Shown here: positions 32,501 to 40,718 of the stretch, piece after piece
Layout of the letters: every line of letters starts with the position of its first letter
Position numbering within the stretch: the stretch's first letter is position 1
DNA from: Candidatus Bathyarchaeota archaeon
Lineage (GTDB): Archaea > Thermoproteota > Bathyarchaeia > Bathyarchaeales > Bathycorpusculaceae
DNA length: 52,254 nucleotides
Assembly: GCA_003165195.1 (NCBI GenBank)
Contig: PLSP01000145.1
Coordinates: 13,598 to 65,851, forward strand
Direction: 5' to 3'
Notes under the pieces: generated by a model
Seen by the model: only the letters and a program-made list of their open reading frames with translations
The model's database searches: none
Told to the model about the DNA's origin: nothing
Program-made: the position numbers and the translations under genes

Positions 32501-33148
32501 TAGTTGGTTTCGTTCGCGTTCCAAATCGTCGAGGCGTTTTTGCACCTCGTCAATTCTGCCCATGGCCGTGCGGATTGAAATATCTGCAGCCCGAAGTTTC
32601 TCTTCTGCCTCAGCTTTTTCAGAGTCATATTGGCCTATGCCGACGAGGTCTTCGATGATTTTGCGGCGTTCCACAGGGTTGATGTCAGTTAGCCGCGTTA
32701 GGGTACCTTGGGGGATGATGTTTTGGCTCATGCTGCTGATTGAACTCATAGACAATGTTTCTGTAATGAACTGCCTAGACATGCGTCGGCCGTTCAGTCG
32801 GTAAACGCTCTGGCCGTTACGGTAAACTTCCCTTGAAATCGTCACCGTAGTTGTGTCAACAGGCATGGTGCCGTCGGTGTTGTCAAATTGGATAACGACT
32901 TTAGCCATTGTGGCTTTTTGCTGCCCCGCTTTATCTGAGCCGTGAAAGATAAGTTGCGCTGCACTTTCAGCACGCATCCTCCTCGTACTCAATTCGCCAA
33001 GGGAGAAAAGTACTGCATCCATGATGTTGGATTTTCCGCTGCCATTGGGACCTGTAAATGAAGTAAAACCTTTATCGAGGCCTATTTTTATGGTCTGTGG
33101 CCCAAAAGATTTGAACCCTTTTATTTCAATTTTTTTTATGAAGGGCAT
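29597..33148 (-). CDS. smc: chromosome segregation ATPase SMC
   Basis: A 1183-residue SMC protein, motor of chromosome condensation and segregation. The N-terminal head has Walker A GPNGSGKSN (33-41) and the Q-loop region. A first long coiled coil follows to about residue 510. The hinge begins near MGNVGAINGIQGRLRNLIK and contains WLDALVVSS, GAIAVKNKA and VFGDTMVVS, followed by the Gly-rich EPGAFEGGYY. A second coiled coil runs to about 1010. The C-terminal head has the signature SGASGGERS, Walker B FYILDEVDAHLD and the D-loop. All ATPase motifs are intact and the length is standard. An A/T-rich promoter (AAATAATATAC, about 33181-33191 on the minus strand) and a palindrome CGCATATGCG (33234-33243) lie upstream. 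Confidence 0.97.
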   Translation of the reverse strand: MPFIKKIEIKGFKSFGPQTIKIGLDKGFTSFTGPNGSGKSNIMDAVLFSLGELSTRRMRAESAAQLIFHGSDKAGQQKATMAKVVIQFDNTDGTMPVDTTTVTISREVYRNGQSVYRLNGRRMSRQFITETLSMSSISSMSQNIIPQGTLTRLTDINPVERRKIIEDLVGIGQYDSEKAEAEEKLRAADISIRTAMGRIDEVQKRLDDLERERNQLLRYNFIQSETKKFQAIKISSDIANQNVKVNEATAQMAKVKARVDKLKEQRGLRRSKRHEIESDWRKLSGENLEEGGSQVLKVQISIGDLKSKLTELITKINSGQGSLESLKRVRENNVAQEENIRKEIRENRLKIRVFRNELAKITEAMAIKQAEHQEMAKQTAELWGGLDDNNQQIRAKQTEINNHVKRIAYLRSEHTKDKAALRLCTGRIKNLNVRKERFEINLAEIEKSLSELEQVQRDQKTQLKVLESTVERKKAQKENVEKEINEAEKIAISAKEAVIEFATQRDLAATIAAEEKALRSIEEMGNVGAINGIQGRLRNLIKIDKNYKKAIEAAATGWLDALVVSSVDTAFTCTETLRRMKLGRIKIIPLQGAIAVKNKATPNREGVVGALSNFMKYEGTFELAVNYVFGDTMVVSNDKAAFALSNEGYRAVTVSGDLYEPGAFEGGYYRSPIDFSTIIPSENALKSLDEAVNALQTHLTQRGSDIDGIVEDIDKTRIEFTRLTESIATLDREIVRIKRGVKRTQFNIRHTGKYGSKLEREAAAYKGRMSMYRNERNSILKEDQKLRTDIANLRLKTDVTHIQELEGQRERIGEDVNVFRQKSGSLQTEISTYQSQFDRVLRNGYKNIKIQVVKVEQQQKKVDKEVSDALVEREAIKKDLDEQEKSRVELSKAVFSAREESKKFTSQIDSIDSELRTLDSEYEQSDRLLNQLQLSMETSQLRLQQLQGQLRQFGYEQPLETSQKQVEEAETTIRMMQFEMERIGAINQLALSHYSDQISRYRELSVRLNELEKEKQAIVHFMDEIESKKRKVFMSAFEKINTSLKVYFSKLTGGGEATLKLENSEDPFLGGIDMNVMFPNKPSIVVSGASGGERSISAVAFIFSLKDFTPASFYILDEVDAHLDAYHTTKLAELLLEEAAKMQFIVISLRPEMVNKAQKVYGVYERNGVSNVVTAKFPPEAAV

Positions 33149-33350
33149 TTAACCTATAGTCCTCACAGCAAGCGAAGTATATTATTTTAACATCTCATCA
33201 TCATACGCATAAAAGCTTATTGTATATGATCTGCGCATATGCGATAACGTTGAAAATGACCTTTTCCTAAACATTTGAAAACCTTTTTGGTTTTTTATTG
33301 AAATGCATTGATGGCCCATTAATCGTTATTTCGTTGTATTTAACCCAGTC
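33149..33350. other. smc upstream region
   Basis: About 200 AT-rich bases containing the minus-strand smc promoter and the 10-base palindrome CGCATATGCG at 33234-33243. No gene is seen. Confidence 0.4.
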
Positions 33351-33567
33351 TTAGGTTCCTAATTTCTTTATCTTACCAAACGGTTGTTGCCGCGCTACGT
33401 GAAAATCGTCGTCGACAAAGTGGATCATTTCAAAGTACTTCATTGTTTTCTCAACTCTTTGTGCCTCTGCAATTTTTTTACTGTCAAAACGTTCCGTTAG
33501 TTTAATCAGCGATTATGCTTCCGCGTAGGTATCTGAAGACCTTTATTAAAAATGCATCTAACAACAT
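33351..33567 (-). pseudogene. small unrecognised gene with an internal frameshift
   Basis: ATG at 33565-33567 has a well-placed TATA box (TATAAATC, 33593-33600, about 30 bases upstream). The first frame reads MLLDAFLIKVFRYLRGSIIAD then TAA. A one-base shift at about 33505-33510 continues as LIKLTERFDSKKIAEAQRVEK, then TMKYFEMIHFVDDDFHVARQ and PFGKIKKLGT, ending TAA at 33351-33353. Together this is a plausible 67-residue basic protein, possibly a small DNA-binding or regulatory protein. I do not recognise it. Either the gene is broken or the assembly has a one-base error. Confidence 0.4.
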
Positions 33568-33716
33568 TATTTTTTCATAATTATCTCAAAAAGATTTATA
33601 TTTGACATGATGAGCGTGCCCCTAACTCCCCAAAACGTTATAAGTAGATTGGAACCAAAAGAGGTATTGAACGAGAGCACTTATGCTTTTGTTCAATAAA
33701 TTTTGGAGAAAAAAGA

Positions 33717-36575
33717 ATGCAGACTTTTAAGAGCAAAACTATTGCTATTTCAATTGCTATACTCTTAATGATATCAATAGGAACATCAACAATGCTAGTG
33801 CCGATTACTAGCGCACATTCTCCTCCATGGACCATTACTGACCATGCGTATATAGCTACTCAACCCAATCCAATAGGCGTTGGTCAACCCGTGTTAATTA
33901 CAATCTGGACTGCACAACCGCTAGCAAATTCCGCCATCTCTAATAATATACGAAAAGAGAACTATGTGCTAACTATAACGGCGCCTGACGGAACAAATAC
34001 AACACAATCTTGGGCAGTTGTGGACAACACTGGAGGCGAACTGACTGTTTCATACACGCCATCTCAGGTCGGCAATTATACATTAACGTTCAATTTTAAT
34101 GGAATGACCTATCCAACTTTATCGCAAGTGACTTCGACTGTTCCACTTACAGCAGCTGTTAATGCTTCAATTAATGCTTTTGCCGGTGACATTTTTACGC
34201 CTCAAACAGCAACTATGGCACTTTCTGTTCAGTCTCAACCATTACCCGTGGCAATATCTAGTTATCCACTTCCAACTCAATATTGGACTCATCCTATAGA
34301 GAGCCAGAATACATACTGGTATACTATTTCTTCTAATTGGCTTGGTGCAGGATCCGCACAATTTGGCTCTTACCAAATAGCTAGTTACAATCTTTATCAG
34401 CCAGACGGCATTGGACCTGGCAGCGGTCACATATTGTGGACAAAGCCTATAGAATTTGGCGGTGTTGTAGGAGGAAGTAAAACTGCTGTTCTTGGAGCGA
34501 CCTACTATTCAGGGAGTTCATATGAGAGTAGATTCGTCAACACAATAATCATGAACGGATATCTATATTTCAAAATGCCCTTGAGCGACGCTGGAAGCTC
34601 AATTACTGTGGTGAACGGGATTAATTATGCTGGAGCTTATGTTTGCTTAGACTTGCGCACTGGACAAGTCGTTTGGTCGAATTCTAGCCCTGTATTCGAC
34701 CCAACATGGGGACAACTATACAATGAAATCGATCCCAATCAATCCGGAGTCATCCCGAGCGGTTACTTGCTCCAAGCGTGGACTGTAGCTGCAGCCACTA
34801 CAAATGCCCAAGGCAGTACTGTTCAAATGGCTAACGTGACATGGGAAGCTTTTGACGGATTTACAGGAGACTGGATATTTAACATAACCAATGTTCCGCA
34901 AAGTGTCACCGTTTACCAAGCAAGCAGCAATGGGCTATTGAGCGGTTCAATGCTAAGCGAACAAACTACAATAAATGCTTATGATTCAAGTGGCAGCCTG
35001 CTAATCTATCTGCTTAATTATAACACAACCTCCCAAACCGGATCGTTAGCCCTATGGAACACAACAGCGTTAATTTGGAATCCTGCTGCGCCTTCAGGAC
35101 CATGGAGGCCAGTAGGCCAAGTATTCAATGGAGCCAGCTCAGCTGCAATTAATTGGAACGTGACTATAAACACAAATTTGAATGGGCTCACAGTAAATAC
35201 CACTACTCCTACAGGAGTTTCTCTAACTGGACCAGTCGCCGTCGCAGTTTTCCCAGGTGACGTGCTCTTTGGCGCAAGCGGGACATTAGCTACTAACAGA
35301 CAATATACTCAAAATCCTTTTACAATGTGGGCAATTAATCTGAACGCATCCAATGGGCAAATAGGCAAAGTATTATGGGTCCAAAATGGCACGGCACCTA
35401 ACCCAATGACAGGCAATCCTAGCTTAGGTAGCTACACGCTGAAGTTCGGACCAGTAGACCCAACTAATCGGGTTATAACAATATCGAACGATGAAACTTT
35501 CCAATGGATGGGCTATAGTCTAGATACTGGGCAACTGCTGTGGGGTCCAACAACTACGAATTATGCTTCAGATGCATATGCGTACTTCGCTGGCGGAGGA
35601 GGCCCAGGACAGGAAGCTGTCGATGCTTACGGTAACATTTATACGCAAAGCTATAGCGGAGTAGTTTACTGCTATAACACGGCGAATGGAAATCTATTAT
35701 GGACGTTTGGTAACGGAGGAGCAGGCAACAGCACCTTTGACGGACTTAATACACCGTGGGGTAATCTTCCGATCTTCTTAAATGCTATTTGCAACGGAAT
35801 GGTATACTGCTCAACAGGCCAGCATGGAAACGGCGCTCAATCACCCTACTATAAAAATGAAATGATCTACTGCCTTAACGCTACAACTGGACAACAAATT
35901 TGGAGCATGATGGGCATGACTGGTCAAAGTGGAGGCGGAGGCACTTCAACATCTGTTCTTGCAGACGGTGAGTTTGCCTACTACAATTACTATGACAACC
36001 AAGTATACGCTCTTGGCCAAGGACCAAGCCAAACAACTATTACAGCGCCTAACATAGGCGTAACAACCAGTACACCAATGACCATCACCGGTACAGTGAT
36101 AGATATCTCTGCCGGCACAAAACAAAATGAGCAAGCAGCAGACTTTCCAAACGGTGTTCCATGTGTTTCTGACGCAAGCGAAAGTGCTTGGATGGAGTAT
36201 GTTTACATGCAAAAACCCGAGCCAACCAACGCAACGGGAGTTTTAGTTACTCTTAGCGTTCTTGACTCTAACGGTAACTACAGGCAAATCGGCACAACTA
36301 CGACCGACAGTAGCGGTACATATGCCTTAAATTGGACACCTGACATCGTGGGCAACTACACCGTCATTGCGACGTTTGCTGGTACAAATTCGTACTGGGG
36401 CTCTTCTGCTGAAACACATTTCTACGCTAATTCTCCAGCACCAACAGCCTCACCATATCCAGTGTCCGCACAGCAACCAACTGAAATGTACATCAGCGTA
36501 GCAGCAGTCGCAATAATTATTGCAATCACTATAGTCGGCGTTGTAATAGTAATGATGCTTAGGAAGCGACCATAA
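33717..36575 (+). CDS. giant exported PQQ-propeller surface protein, C-terminally anchored
   Basis: A 952-residue extracellular protein. Signal peptide: KTIAISIAILLMISIGTSTMLV near 7-28, cut near ITSAHS. An N-terminal Ig-like domain (YIATQPNPIGVGQPVLITIW and a later VGNYTLTFNFNG) precedes a SYPLPTQYWTHPIESQNTYW motif. Then come PQQ/quinoprotein-type blades with G-x-hhW tryptophan turns (GQVVWSNS, TGDWIFN, GQLLWGP, GNLLWTFG, GQQIWSMMG). A second Ig-like domain near 820-900 (VTLSVLDSNGNYRQIGTTTTD) follows, then a Pro/Ser linker and the anchor ISVAAVAIIIAITIVGVVIVMML with RKRP. Many N-x-S/T sequons. It is probably an S-layer-associated or polymer-binding protein. The start ATG follows TTTTGGAGAAAAAAGA. 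A paralogue starts at 51418. Confidence 0.85.
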   Translation: MQTFKSKTIAISIAILLMISIGTSTMLVPITSAHSPPWTITDHAYIATQPNPIGVGQPVLITIWTAQPLANSAISNNIRKENYVLTITAPDGTNTTQSWAVVDNTGGELTVSYTPSQVGNYTLTFNFNGMTYPTLSQVTSTVPLTAAVNASINAFAGDIFTPQTATMALSVQSQPLPVAISSYPLPTQYWTHPIESQNTYWYTISSNWLGAGSAQFGSYQIASYNLYQPDGIGPGSGHILWTKPIEFGGVVGGSKTAVLGATYYSGSSYESRFVNTIIMNGYLYFKMPLSDAGSSITVVNGINYAGAYVCLDLRTGQVVWSNSSPVFDPTWGQLYNEIDPNQSGVIPSGYLLQAWTVAAATTNAQGSTVQMANVTWEAFDGFTGDWIFNITNVPQSVTVYQASSNGLLSGSMLSEQTTINAYDSSGSLLIYLLNYNTTSQTGSLALWNTTALIWNPAAPSGPWRPVGQVFNGASSAAINWNVTINTNLNGLTVNTTTPTGVSLTGPVAVAVFPGDVLFGASGTLATNRQYTQNPFTMWAINLNASNGQIGKVLWVQNGTAPNPMTGNPSLGSYTLKFGPVDPTNRVITISNDETFQWMGYSLDTGQLLWGPTTTNYASDAYAYFAGGGGPGQEAVDAYGNIYTQSYSGVVYCYNTANGNLLWTFGNGGAGNSTFDGLNTPWGNLPIFLNAICNGMVYCSTGQHGNGAQSPYYKNEMIYCLNATTGQQIWSMMGMTGQSGGGGTSTSVLADGEFAYYNYYDNQVYALGQGPSQTTITAPNIGVTTSTPMTITGTVIDISAGTKQNEQAADFPNGVPCVSDASESAWMEYVYMQKPEPTNATGVLVTLSVLDSNGNYRQIGTTTTDSSGTYALNWTPDIVGNYTVIATFAGTNSYWGSSAETHFYANSPAPTASPYPVSAQQPTEMYISVAAVAIIIAITIVGVVIVMMLRKRP

Positions 36576-36808
36576 AACCTCGCGACTAAACCAACAACTT
36601 TCCCCTTTTTTAGTCAAGTCCTCCAAAAAACCAGAGAAAATGATTGGGCTGATCGGGCTCTACACTTTAACAATCAGGTGGTCAAAACAATTTATCAAAG
36701 TTTTCTCCTCAATCCACCAAAGTCTCAGCAAACCTAACGTTTCTTTTACGCCTTCTTAGCCGATACTTGATAATGAAAACATAATTTGCACTCACTCAAA
36801 TGAGTTTG

Positions 36809-36816
36809 TTTATAAG
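36809..36816 (+). promoter_or_regulatory. TATA box that decides the ABC-ATPase start
   Basis: TTTATAAG predicts transcription from about 36838-36840. That lies after the possible TTG at 36831 but 12-14 bases before the ATG at 36852, so the ATG is preferred. Confidence 0.5.
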
Positions 36817-36851
36817 AGGGAAGAATCTTTTTGCTCGGTAGAGATGACGTT

Positions 36852-37808
36852 ATGCCAGATACCGATGTTCCCACGTTGGAAGCAGTTAGGCTTACCAAAA
36901 AATACGGTTCCTTCACAGCAGTTTCAGAATTGAACCTCAAGATTGAGGGCTCAAAATGTGTGGGTTTTCTAGGTCCCAACGGAGCAGGAAAAACCACCGC
37001 GCTCAAAATGTTCACGGATTTAATTCGTCCTTCCTCAGGGCAGGCTTTGATAAACGGCATAAACGTTCATACAAACAAAAAAGCGGCTTTGGCTAAAGTT
37101 GCAACCCTGATTGAGACCCCTGAAATTTATCCTTCACTAACACCTCGAGAGGGTCTAAGGATGATTGCGGAAATCAGGGGTGTGCCGTCTAAAGAAATTG
37201 AAAAGAGAATAGATGAAGCCGTCGCCGAAGTTCACATGTCTGAATGGATCGACAAAAGAGTCGGCAGATTCTCTAAGGGAATGAAACAAAGAATTTGCAT
37301 TGCTTCTGCGCTTCTCAGCGATCCTTGTGTTCTTCTTTTGGATGAGCCCACAACTGGACTTGATCCCCGAGGAATGAGCGAAGTTAGAGATATTGTTAAA
37401 TCGCTCAAAGGCAAAAAGCGACTCATTTTCATGAGTTCTCATATTCTTAGCGAAGTTTCAGAAATATGTGACGAAGTAGCTATGATTGATCATGGAAAAC
37501 TCCTTGTTTACGACACCATCTCAAATGTAACAGCCAAATTTTCTCAAGGCACAAACATGGTTGAAGTCGTGCTTTCCCGCTCCTTAGATCCCCAATTAGT
37601 CACACAAAACATTGCTAAATTTACAAACGTAATCTCAGCCGAACAACTGAATGACAAGAACCTGAGGATCAAGTTTAACGGGGGCTTGGAGGTCCAGGAA
37701 AGACTTCTCTCACAACTAGTAAGCCTGAACATTGGAGTCATAAGTTATAGGGCGGCGTCCTCGGAGCTTGAAGACGTCTATCTTAATTTGATCAAGGACA
37801 CGGTGTGA
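36852..37808 (+). CDS. ABC transporter ATP-binding protein (ABC-2/DrrA-type)
   Basis: A 318-residue nucleotide-binding subunit. VGFLGPNGAGKTTALKMF is Walker A, FSKGMKQRICIASALL the C-loop (FSKGM in place of the usual LSGGM), VLLLDEPTTGLDPRGM Walker B with D-loop, and FMSSHIL the switch His. A C-terminal domain of about 90 residues (starting near NVTAKFSQGTNMVEV) is typical of the DrrA/CcmA-like exporters that pair with ABC-2 permeases. An upstream in-frame TTG at 36831 is rejected because it precedes the predicted transcription start. The stop overlaps the permease start (37805-37808). The substrate could be a drug, lipid, antimicrobial peptide or polysaccharide. Confidence 0.93.
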   Translation: MPDTDVPTLEAVRLTKKYGSFTAVSELNLKIEGSKCVGFLGPNGAGKTTALKMFTDLIRPSSGQALINGINVHTNKKAALAKVATLIETPEIYPSLTPREGLRMIAEIRGVPSKEIEKRIDEAVAEVHMSEWIDKRVGRFSKGMKQRICIASALLSDPCVLLLDEPTTGLDPRGMSEVRDIVKSLKGKKRLIFMSSHILSEVSEICDEVAMIDHGKLLVYDTISNVTAKFSQGTNMVEVVLSRSLDPQLVTQNIAKFTNVISAEQLNDKNLRIKFNGGLEVQERLLSQLVSLNIGVISYRAASSELEDVYLNLIKDTV

Positions 37809-38674
37809 TAAGTATGGTTGAAACACTAACGAACTCTGCCAATCAAGTACCAGATAGCATGACCCAAATCGGAATTACGATGAAGTACACTCTTCTAGAA
37901 TACTTTAGGTCACGCAGGTTTCTAGTGCTGTTGATAATAATCCTTGCGATAGCGGTGGTTCTTACCGTCCTTGTCGCACACTATCGGCCAGTAGATTTTC
38001 TATCAACAAACCTGACTTTCTACTCAGATTGGTGGGGCCGCGCAGCACCTTTCGTTATAATACTTTCAGGAATTTTCTTCGGAGGAGACGCTATTTCAGG
38101 TGAATTCCAGAACAAGACAGGTTACTTCGGGATTCCTAACCCAATTAGAAGATCTTCAATATACATCGGCAAGTGGCTATCAGCTTTCTGGGCAGCAACT
38201 GCAATGCTAGCTATATTCGCGGTGATCACTGTCGCCAACGGAGCCTATTATTTCGGTGCGTCAGCTGTGCCATACCAATTTATCTGGTCTTTCCTTTACG
38301 CGTGGTTTTATCTTGCGGCAGTCATGGGATTAACGTTCTTCTTCAGCTCATTGTTTAAGAGCAGTTCCATTTCGATTCTTGTTACTGTCATCCTGTTGCT
38401 ATTCGGGTTCACATTGATTCAAGGGTTAATTTCAGACTTCGCCAACTTTGAACCATGGTTCATTTTGACTTACGGGGCAGGAATAATAGTAAATGTGTTA
38501 TCGCCAACCTATCCGCCGCATTCAATTACAGCAACCACTGTCATACGGCATGTCAGCGTCACAACCACCACTTTCAACGCTTCAATCCCTGAAGGACTCG
38601 CAATAATGGGGATCTACTTTATCGTCACTGCCATCCTAGGATTGATTCTCTTCGAAAGAAAAGAATTCAATTAG
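37805..38674 (+). CDS. ABC-2 type permease
   Basis: A 289-residue integral membrane subunit with six hydrophobic helices. KYTLLEYFRSRRFLVLLIIILAIAVV near 27-52 forms the amphipathic elbow and first helix. A large first loop with the DAISGEFQNKTGYFGIPNPIRRSSIYIGKWLSA coupling segment (E-F-x-x-x-T-x-x, near 97-129) is diagnostic of ABC-2/NatB-like permeases, and the last helix ends LILFERKEFN, the usual F-x-R-x-E tail. It is translated from GTG 37805 overlapping the ATPase stop, or from ATG 37814. Remnants of two related permeases lie just downstream on the opposite strand. Confidence 0.9.
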   Translation: MISMVETLTNSANQVPDSMTQIGITMKYTLLEYFRSRRFLVLLIIILAIAVVLTVLVAHYRPVDFLSTNLTFYSDWWGRAAPFVIILSGIFFGGDAISGEFQNKTGYFGIPNPIRRSSIYIGKWLSAFWAATAMLAIFAVITVANGAYYFGASAVPYQFIWSFLYAWFYLAAVMGLTFFFSSLFKSSSISILVTVILLLFGFTLIQGLISDFANFEPWFILTYGAGIIVNVLSPTYPPHSITATTVIRHVSVTTTTFNASIPEGLAIMGIYFIVTAILGLILFERKEFN

Positions 38675-38697
38675 CAAAAGCGAAAAAAACTAAAAGG

Positions 38698-38738
38698 GTC
38701 AGCTCAATCCGCTGACGCCTATTCTTTCTCAATTTTTT
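38698..38738 (+). terminator. hairpin plus T-run after the ABC operon
   Basis: GTCAGC (38698-38703) and GCTGAC (38711-38716) form a perfect 6-bp stem with a 7-base loop, followed by pyrimidine-rich sequence and T6 (38733-38738). Confidence 0.5.
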
Positions 38739-38838
38739 ATTTCCATTTTATCAGTATCTCTTCTCGGCGAAAAGTAGCCACGCCGAATTGGAATAACGCC
38801 AAATCAACAATCAGGAAAACTCCTGCAATAAGTTTGAT
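38737..38838 (-). pseudogene. C-terminal remnant of an ABC-2 permease
   Basis: The minus strand encodes IKLIAGVFLIVDLALFQFG and VATFRREEILIKWK before TAA at 38737-38739. The last helix followed by F-R-R-E-E-I-L-x-K-W is the C-terminal signature of ABC-2 permeases; the intact permease at 37.8 kb ends similarly (FERKEF). A stop codon lies immediately upstream in this frame, so only about 33 residues survive. Confidence 0.6.
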
Positions 38839-38953
38839 GTTAAATTAACTAGTAAGCCTCCAAACAAAGGGCAATGATCGATTAGACAGAGCCAGCTTAG
38901 ATAAGAGGCAAGCAGTTGCCCCTTTTTTCAGGTTTGATATTTAGACGTTTTGT

Positions 38954-39124
38954 TCACTGCGGATTTTCCGTTTTCTTTCGCGGCTTCCAAACAATCCCAA
39001 CTGAAGCTAACACTACTCCAATTACTGGTATTCCAACAAGCGGCGCCGAAAACCCATTTCTGACTAGTAGAATAGCACCTAATCCGATCAGGATACAGCC
39101 TGCTAAAATCAGTCTTATTTTCAT
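38954..39124 (-). CDS. 56-residue two-helix membrane microprotein
   Basis: ATG at 39122-39124 to TGA at 38954-38956 gives a clean 56-residue frame: basic start KIRLI, helix LAGCILIGLGAILLV, a short loop with RNGFSAP, helix LVGIPVIGVVLASVGIVW, and a basic tail KPRKKTENPQ. This hairpin topology with both ends cytoplasmic is common in small accessory membrane proteins. It starts 33 bases after the end of the decayed permease at 39158, so it was probably the last gene of an ABC-transporter operon. Whether it is still expressed is unknown, since the operon head is degenerate. Confidence 0.55.
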   Translation of the reverse strand: MKIRLILAGCILIGLGAILLVRNGFSAPLVGIPVIGVVLASVGIVWKPRKKTENPQ

Positions 39125-39157
39125 GTTGTCCACATTTTCACTCTCGATTTTTGTCTC

Positions 39158-39463
39158 TCATTCTTTTGGTTCCGCTATTTCCATTTTGTCAATATTTCCT
39201 CTCTGCGGAAAGTGGTTGTGCTGAAAAAATAGAGCAATATCAAGCGCTAAGAGGATACCGGATATTATGAGAATGTTGTTTGCGTCGAGAATTATTATGC
39301 CTATTTCACTGGCTAGATAGATGGCTGAGAAGGGAAAGAACATGAGGATTCCAAAACTGCTTGCGCTACGCACATCATTAACCAGTGATGAAACAATTAT
39401 GCTAAACTCAACACTTAAAACAACAGCGACTGGCACCAAAACCAAAAGTAAAGCAGCGATAGT
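39158..39463 (-). pseudogene. ABC-2 permease C-terminal half, truncated
   Basis: About 100 residues remain. They start YWTIAALLLVLVPVAVVLSVE after an in-frame TGA, then SSLVNDVRSASSFGILMFFPFSAIY, SEIGIIILDANNILIISGILLALDIALFF and QHNHFPQRGNIDKM. The S-S-x-x-x-x-V-R-S-A segment and the last helix followed by a basic tail match the C-terminal half of ABC-2 (NatB-like) permeases. The N-terminal half cannot be found upstream, where only about 190 bases separate it from the divergent gene at 39656. A short independent membrane protein from TTG 39445 is possible but less likely. Confidence 0.5.
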
Positions 39464-39655
39464 CCAATATCAAATACTTCACCGGTGCTTGGCTTCAATT
39501 ACCCAGATTAAGCGCTTATTATATAACTTCTTGCGTAACCGTGTGCTTGCATCCGCTGCTTTCTGCTTTGTTCAACGGGGATTTACTGTAAACTTATAAG
39601 CAGAAAATTAATATCGGACGCTTGTGCATGGATTTAGGAACGTAGGTGATGTTAT

Positions 39656-39880
39656 ATGAGTTTAGGGACTCCTCAAAAAGTTTTCAGCGGTATTCAAGAG
39701 GTGCTGTTTTTAGTGTTAATGCTTGTAACTGTCTTTGCTCTGCTCTACGTTAACATAGACCTTATGTACAAGATAGGTATTGGAGCGATGGTTTTTACCA
39801 TAATGTTCCTAATGATGATGGCAACCCAAATCCTTAACCAGCAAAAAGATGAACGCAAAGCTGCAGCAGGATCCGCGTAA
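39656..39880 (+). CDS. small two-helix membrane protein
   Basis: A 74-residue protein with an amphipathic start (GTPQKVFSGIQEV), two transmembrane helices (LFLVLMLVTVFALLYVNI near 17-34 and IGIGAMVFTIMFLMMMATQIL near 40-60) and a charged C-terminal tail (NQQKDERKAAAGSA). No family is recognised. The ATG at 39656 follows AGGTGATG with good spacing, and base usage looks coding. It precedes, on the same strand, the RadA-like gene with a separate promoter-like gap of 116 bases. Confidence 0.65.
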   Translation: MSLGTPQKVFSGIQEVLFLVLMLVTVFALLYVNIDLMYKIGIGAMVFTIMFLMMMATQILNQQKDERKAAAGSA

Positions 39881-39996
39881 ACCTGCCTTTTCACTTTCAG
39901 TGTACCCTCCCCTGCACCGTATTGCCGTTTCAACGATGTTTTAAATAGTGTAAAGGGCGAACTGCTGCTTTGCCTATGATATAAGGGGAGCAAAAC

Positions 39997-40716
39997 ATGT
40001 CTCAAAAATTAATTATGAAACCAGCGTCGGCTAAGCCGCTTTTTTCGTTAAACATGCCCGGTGTAGATGAGCTTTTCCCCGGATTCGCGCTAGGCGACTT
40101 CGCCGTGCTCTATGGGTCTCCATCAGTTATCTCGGTTACTTCGCTTTTATGTGTCCGAGCTCAGTTGCCAGTGCAGCTTGGAGGTTTAGGAAGCAACGTG
40201 GTCTTCATTGACGGTGGAAACACTTTTAGACTCTACAAAATCAGTCGATTAGCACAGCTTCACCTCCTAAACCCTCGAGAAGTGCTTGAACGCATCTTTA
40301 TTTCAAGAGCATTTACCGCATACCAGTTAACCTCACTTATACTAGACAAAATGGAAGAAACCATAAGGAACTACAACGCCAAACTCGTAGTTATCTCAGA
40401 CATAGCAGGTTTCTTCTTAGACAGCGATATTCCCAATGAAGAAGCTCAAAGTGTCTACAGCCAAGTAGTCAGCTACCTATCAAACTTCGCTAAAAAACAC
40501 CAGATCATCATAATTGCCACTTACCTGCCCTACTCTGACAACAAAAGAAGTAATCTACTTCAAGAAGTAACCTGTAACCGAGCAAGCACCGTGCTATCCT
40601 TCAGCCAAACCCCCTACACGCGGGAAGTAACGCTGGAGAAGCATCCGTCCTATGTTTTAGGCAACTCTGAACTTCCCTCTGAAAACCTGACCTTAACCGA
40701 CTTCATGGGCGTCTAG
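39997..40716 (+). CDS. RecA/RadA/KaiC-superfamily protein with degenerate P-loop
   Basis: A 239-residue protein with the RecA-like core. The N-terminal LNMPGVDELFPGFALGDFAVLYG matches the RadA/KaiC lead-in ('G-x-x-x-L-D-x-l-L-G-G-G-i-p-x-G'). The Walker A position reads GSPSVISVTS (near 48-57), lacking the Lys of GxxxxGK[T/S]. Walker B is present (AKLVVISDIAGF near 129-140), as is the downstream IIIIATYLPY strand and a basic C-terminal hairpin. It therefore probably binds DNA or a partner without hydrolysing ATP, like some RadA paralogues. The ATG at 39997 follows AAGGGGAG. The next gene starts three bases after its stop; the two form a pair. Confidence 0.75.
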   Translation: MSQKLIMKPASAKPLFSLNMPGVDELFPGFALGDFAVLYGSPSVISVTSLLCVRAQLPVQLGGLGSNVVFIDGGNTFRLYKISRLAQLHLLNPREVLERIFISRAFTAYQLTSLILDKMEETIRNYNAKLVVISDIAGFFLDSDIPNEEAQSVYSQVVSYLSNFAKKHQIIIIATYLPYSDNKRSNLLQEVTCNRASTVLSFSQTPYTREVTLEKHPSYVLGNSELPSENLTLTDFMGV

Positions 40717-40718
40717 CT

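Noticed and set aside
25928-36750. Similar plus-strand stretches near 25928 and 36699 (both with TTTTCTC, CCACCAAAG and TTCTTTTACG)
   Set aside because: Only patchy identity over about 50 AT-rich bases; could be a decayed element, but too weak to claim without alignment statistics.
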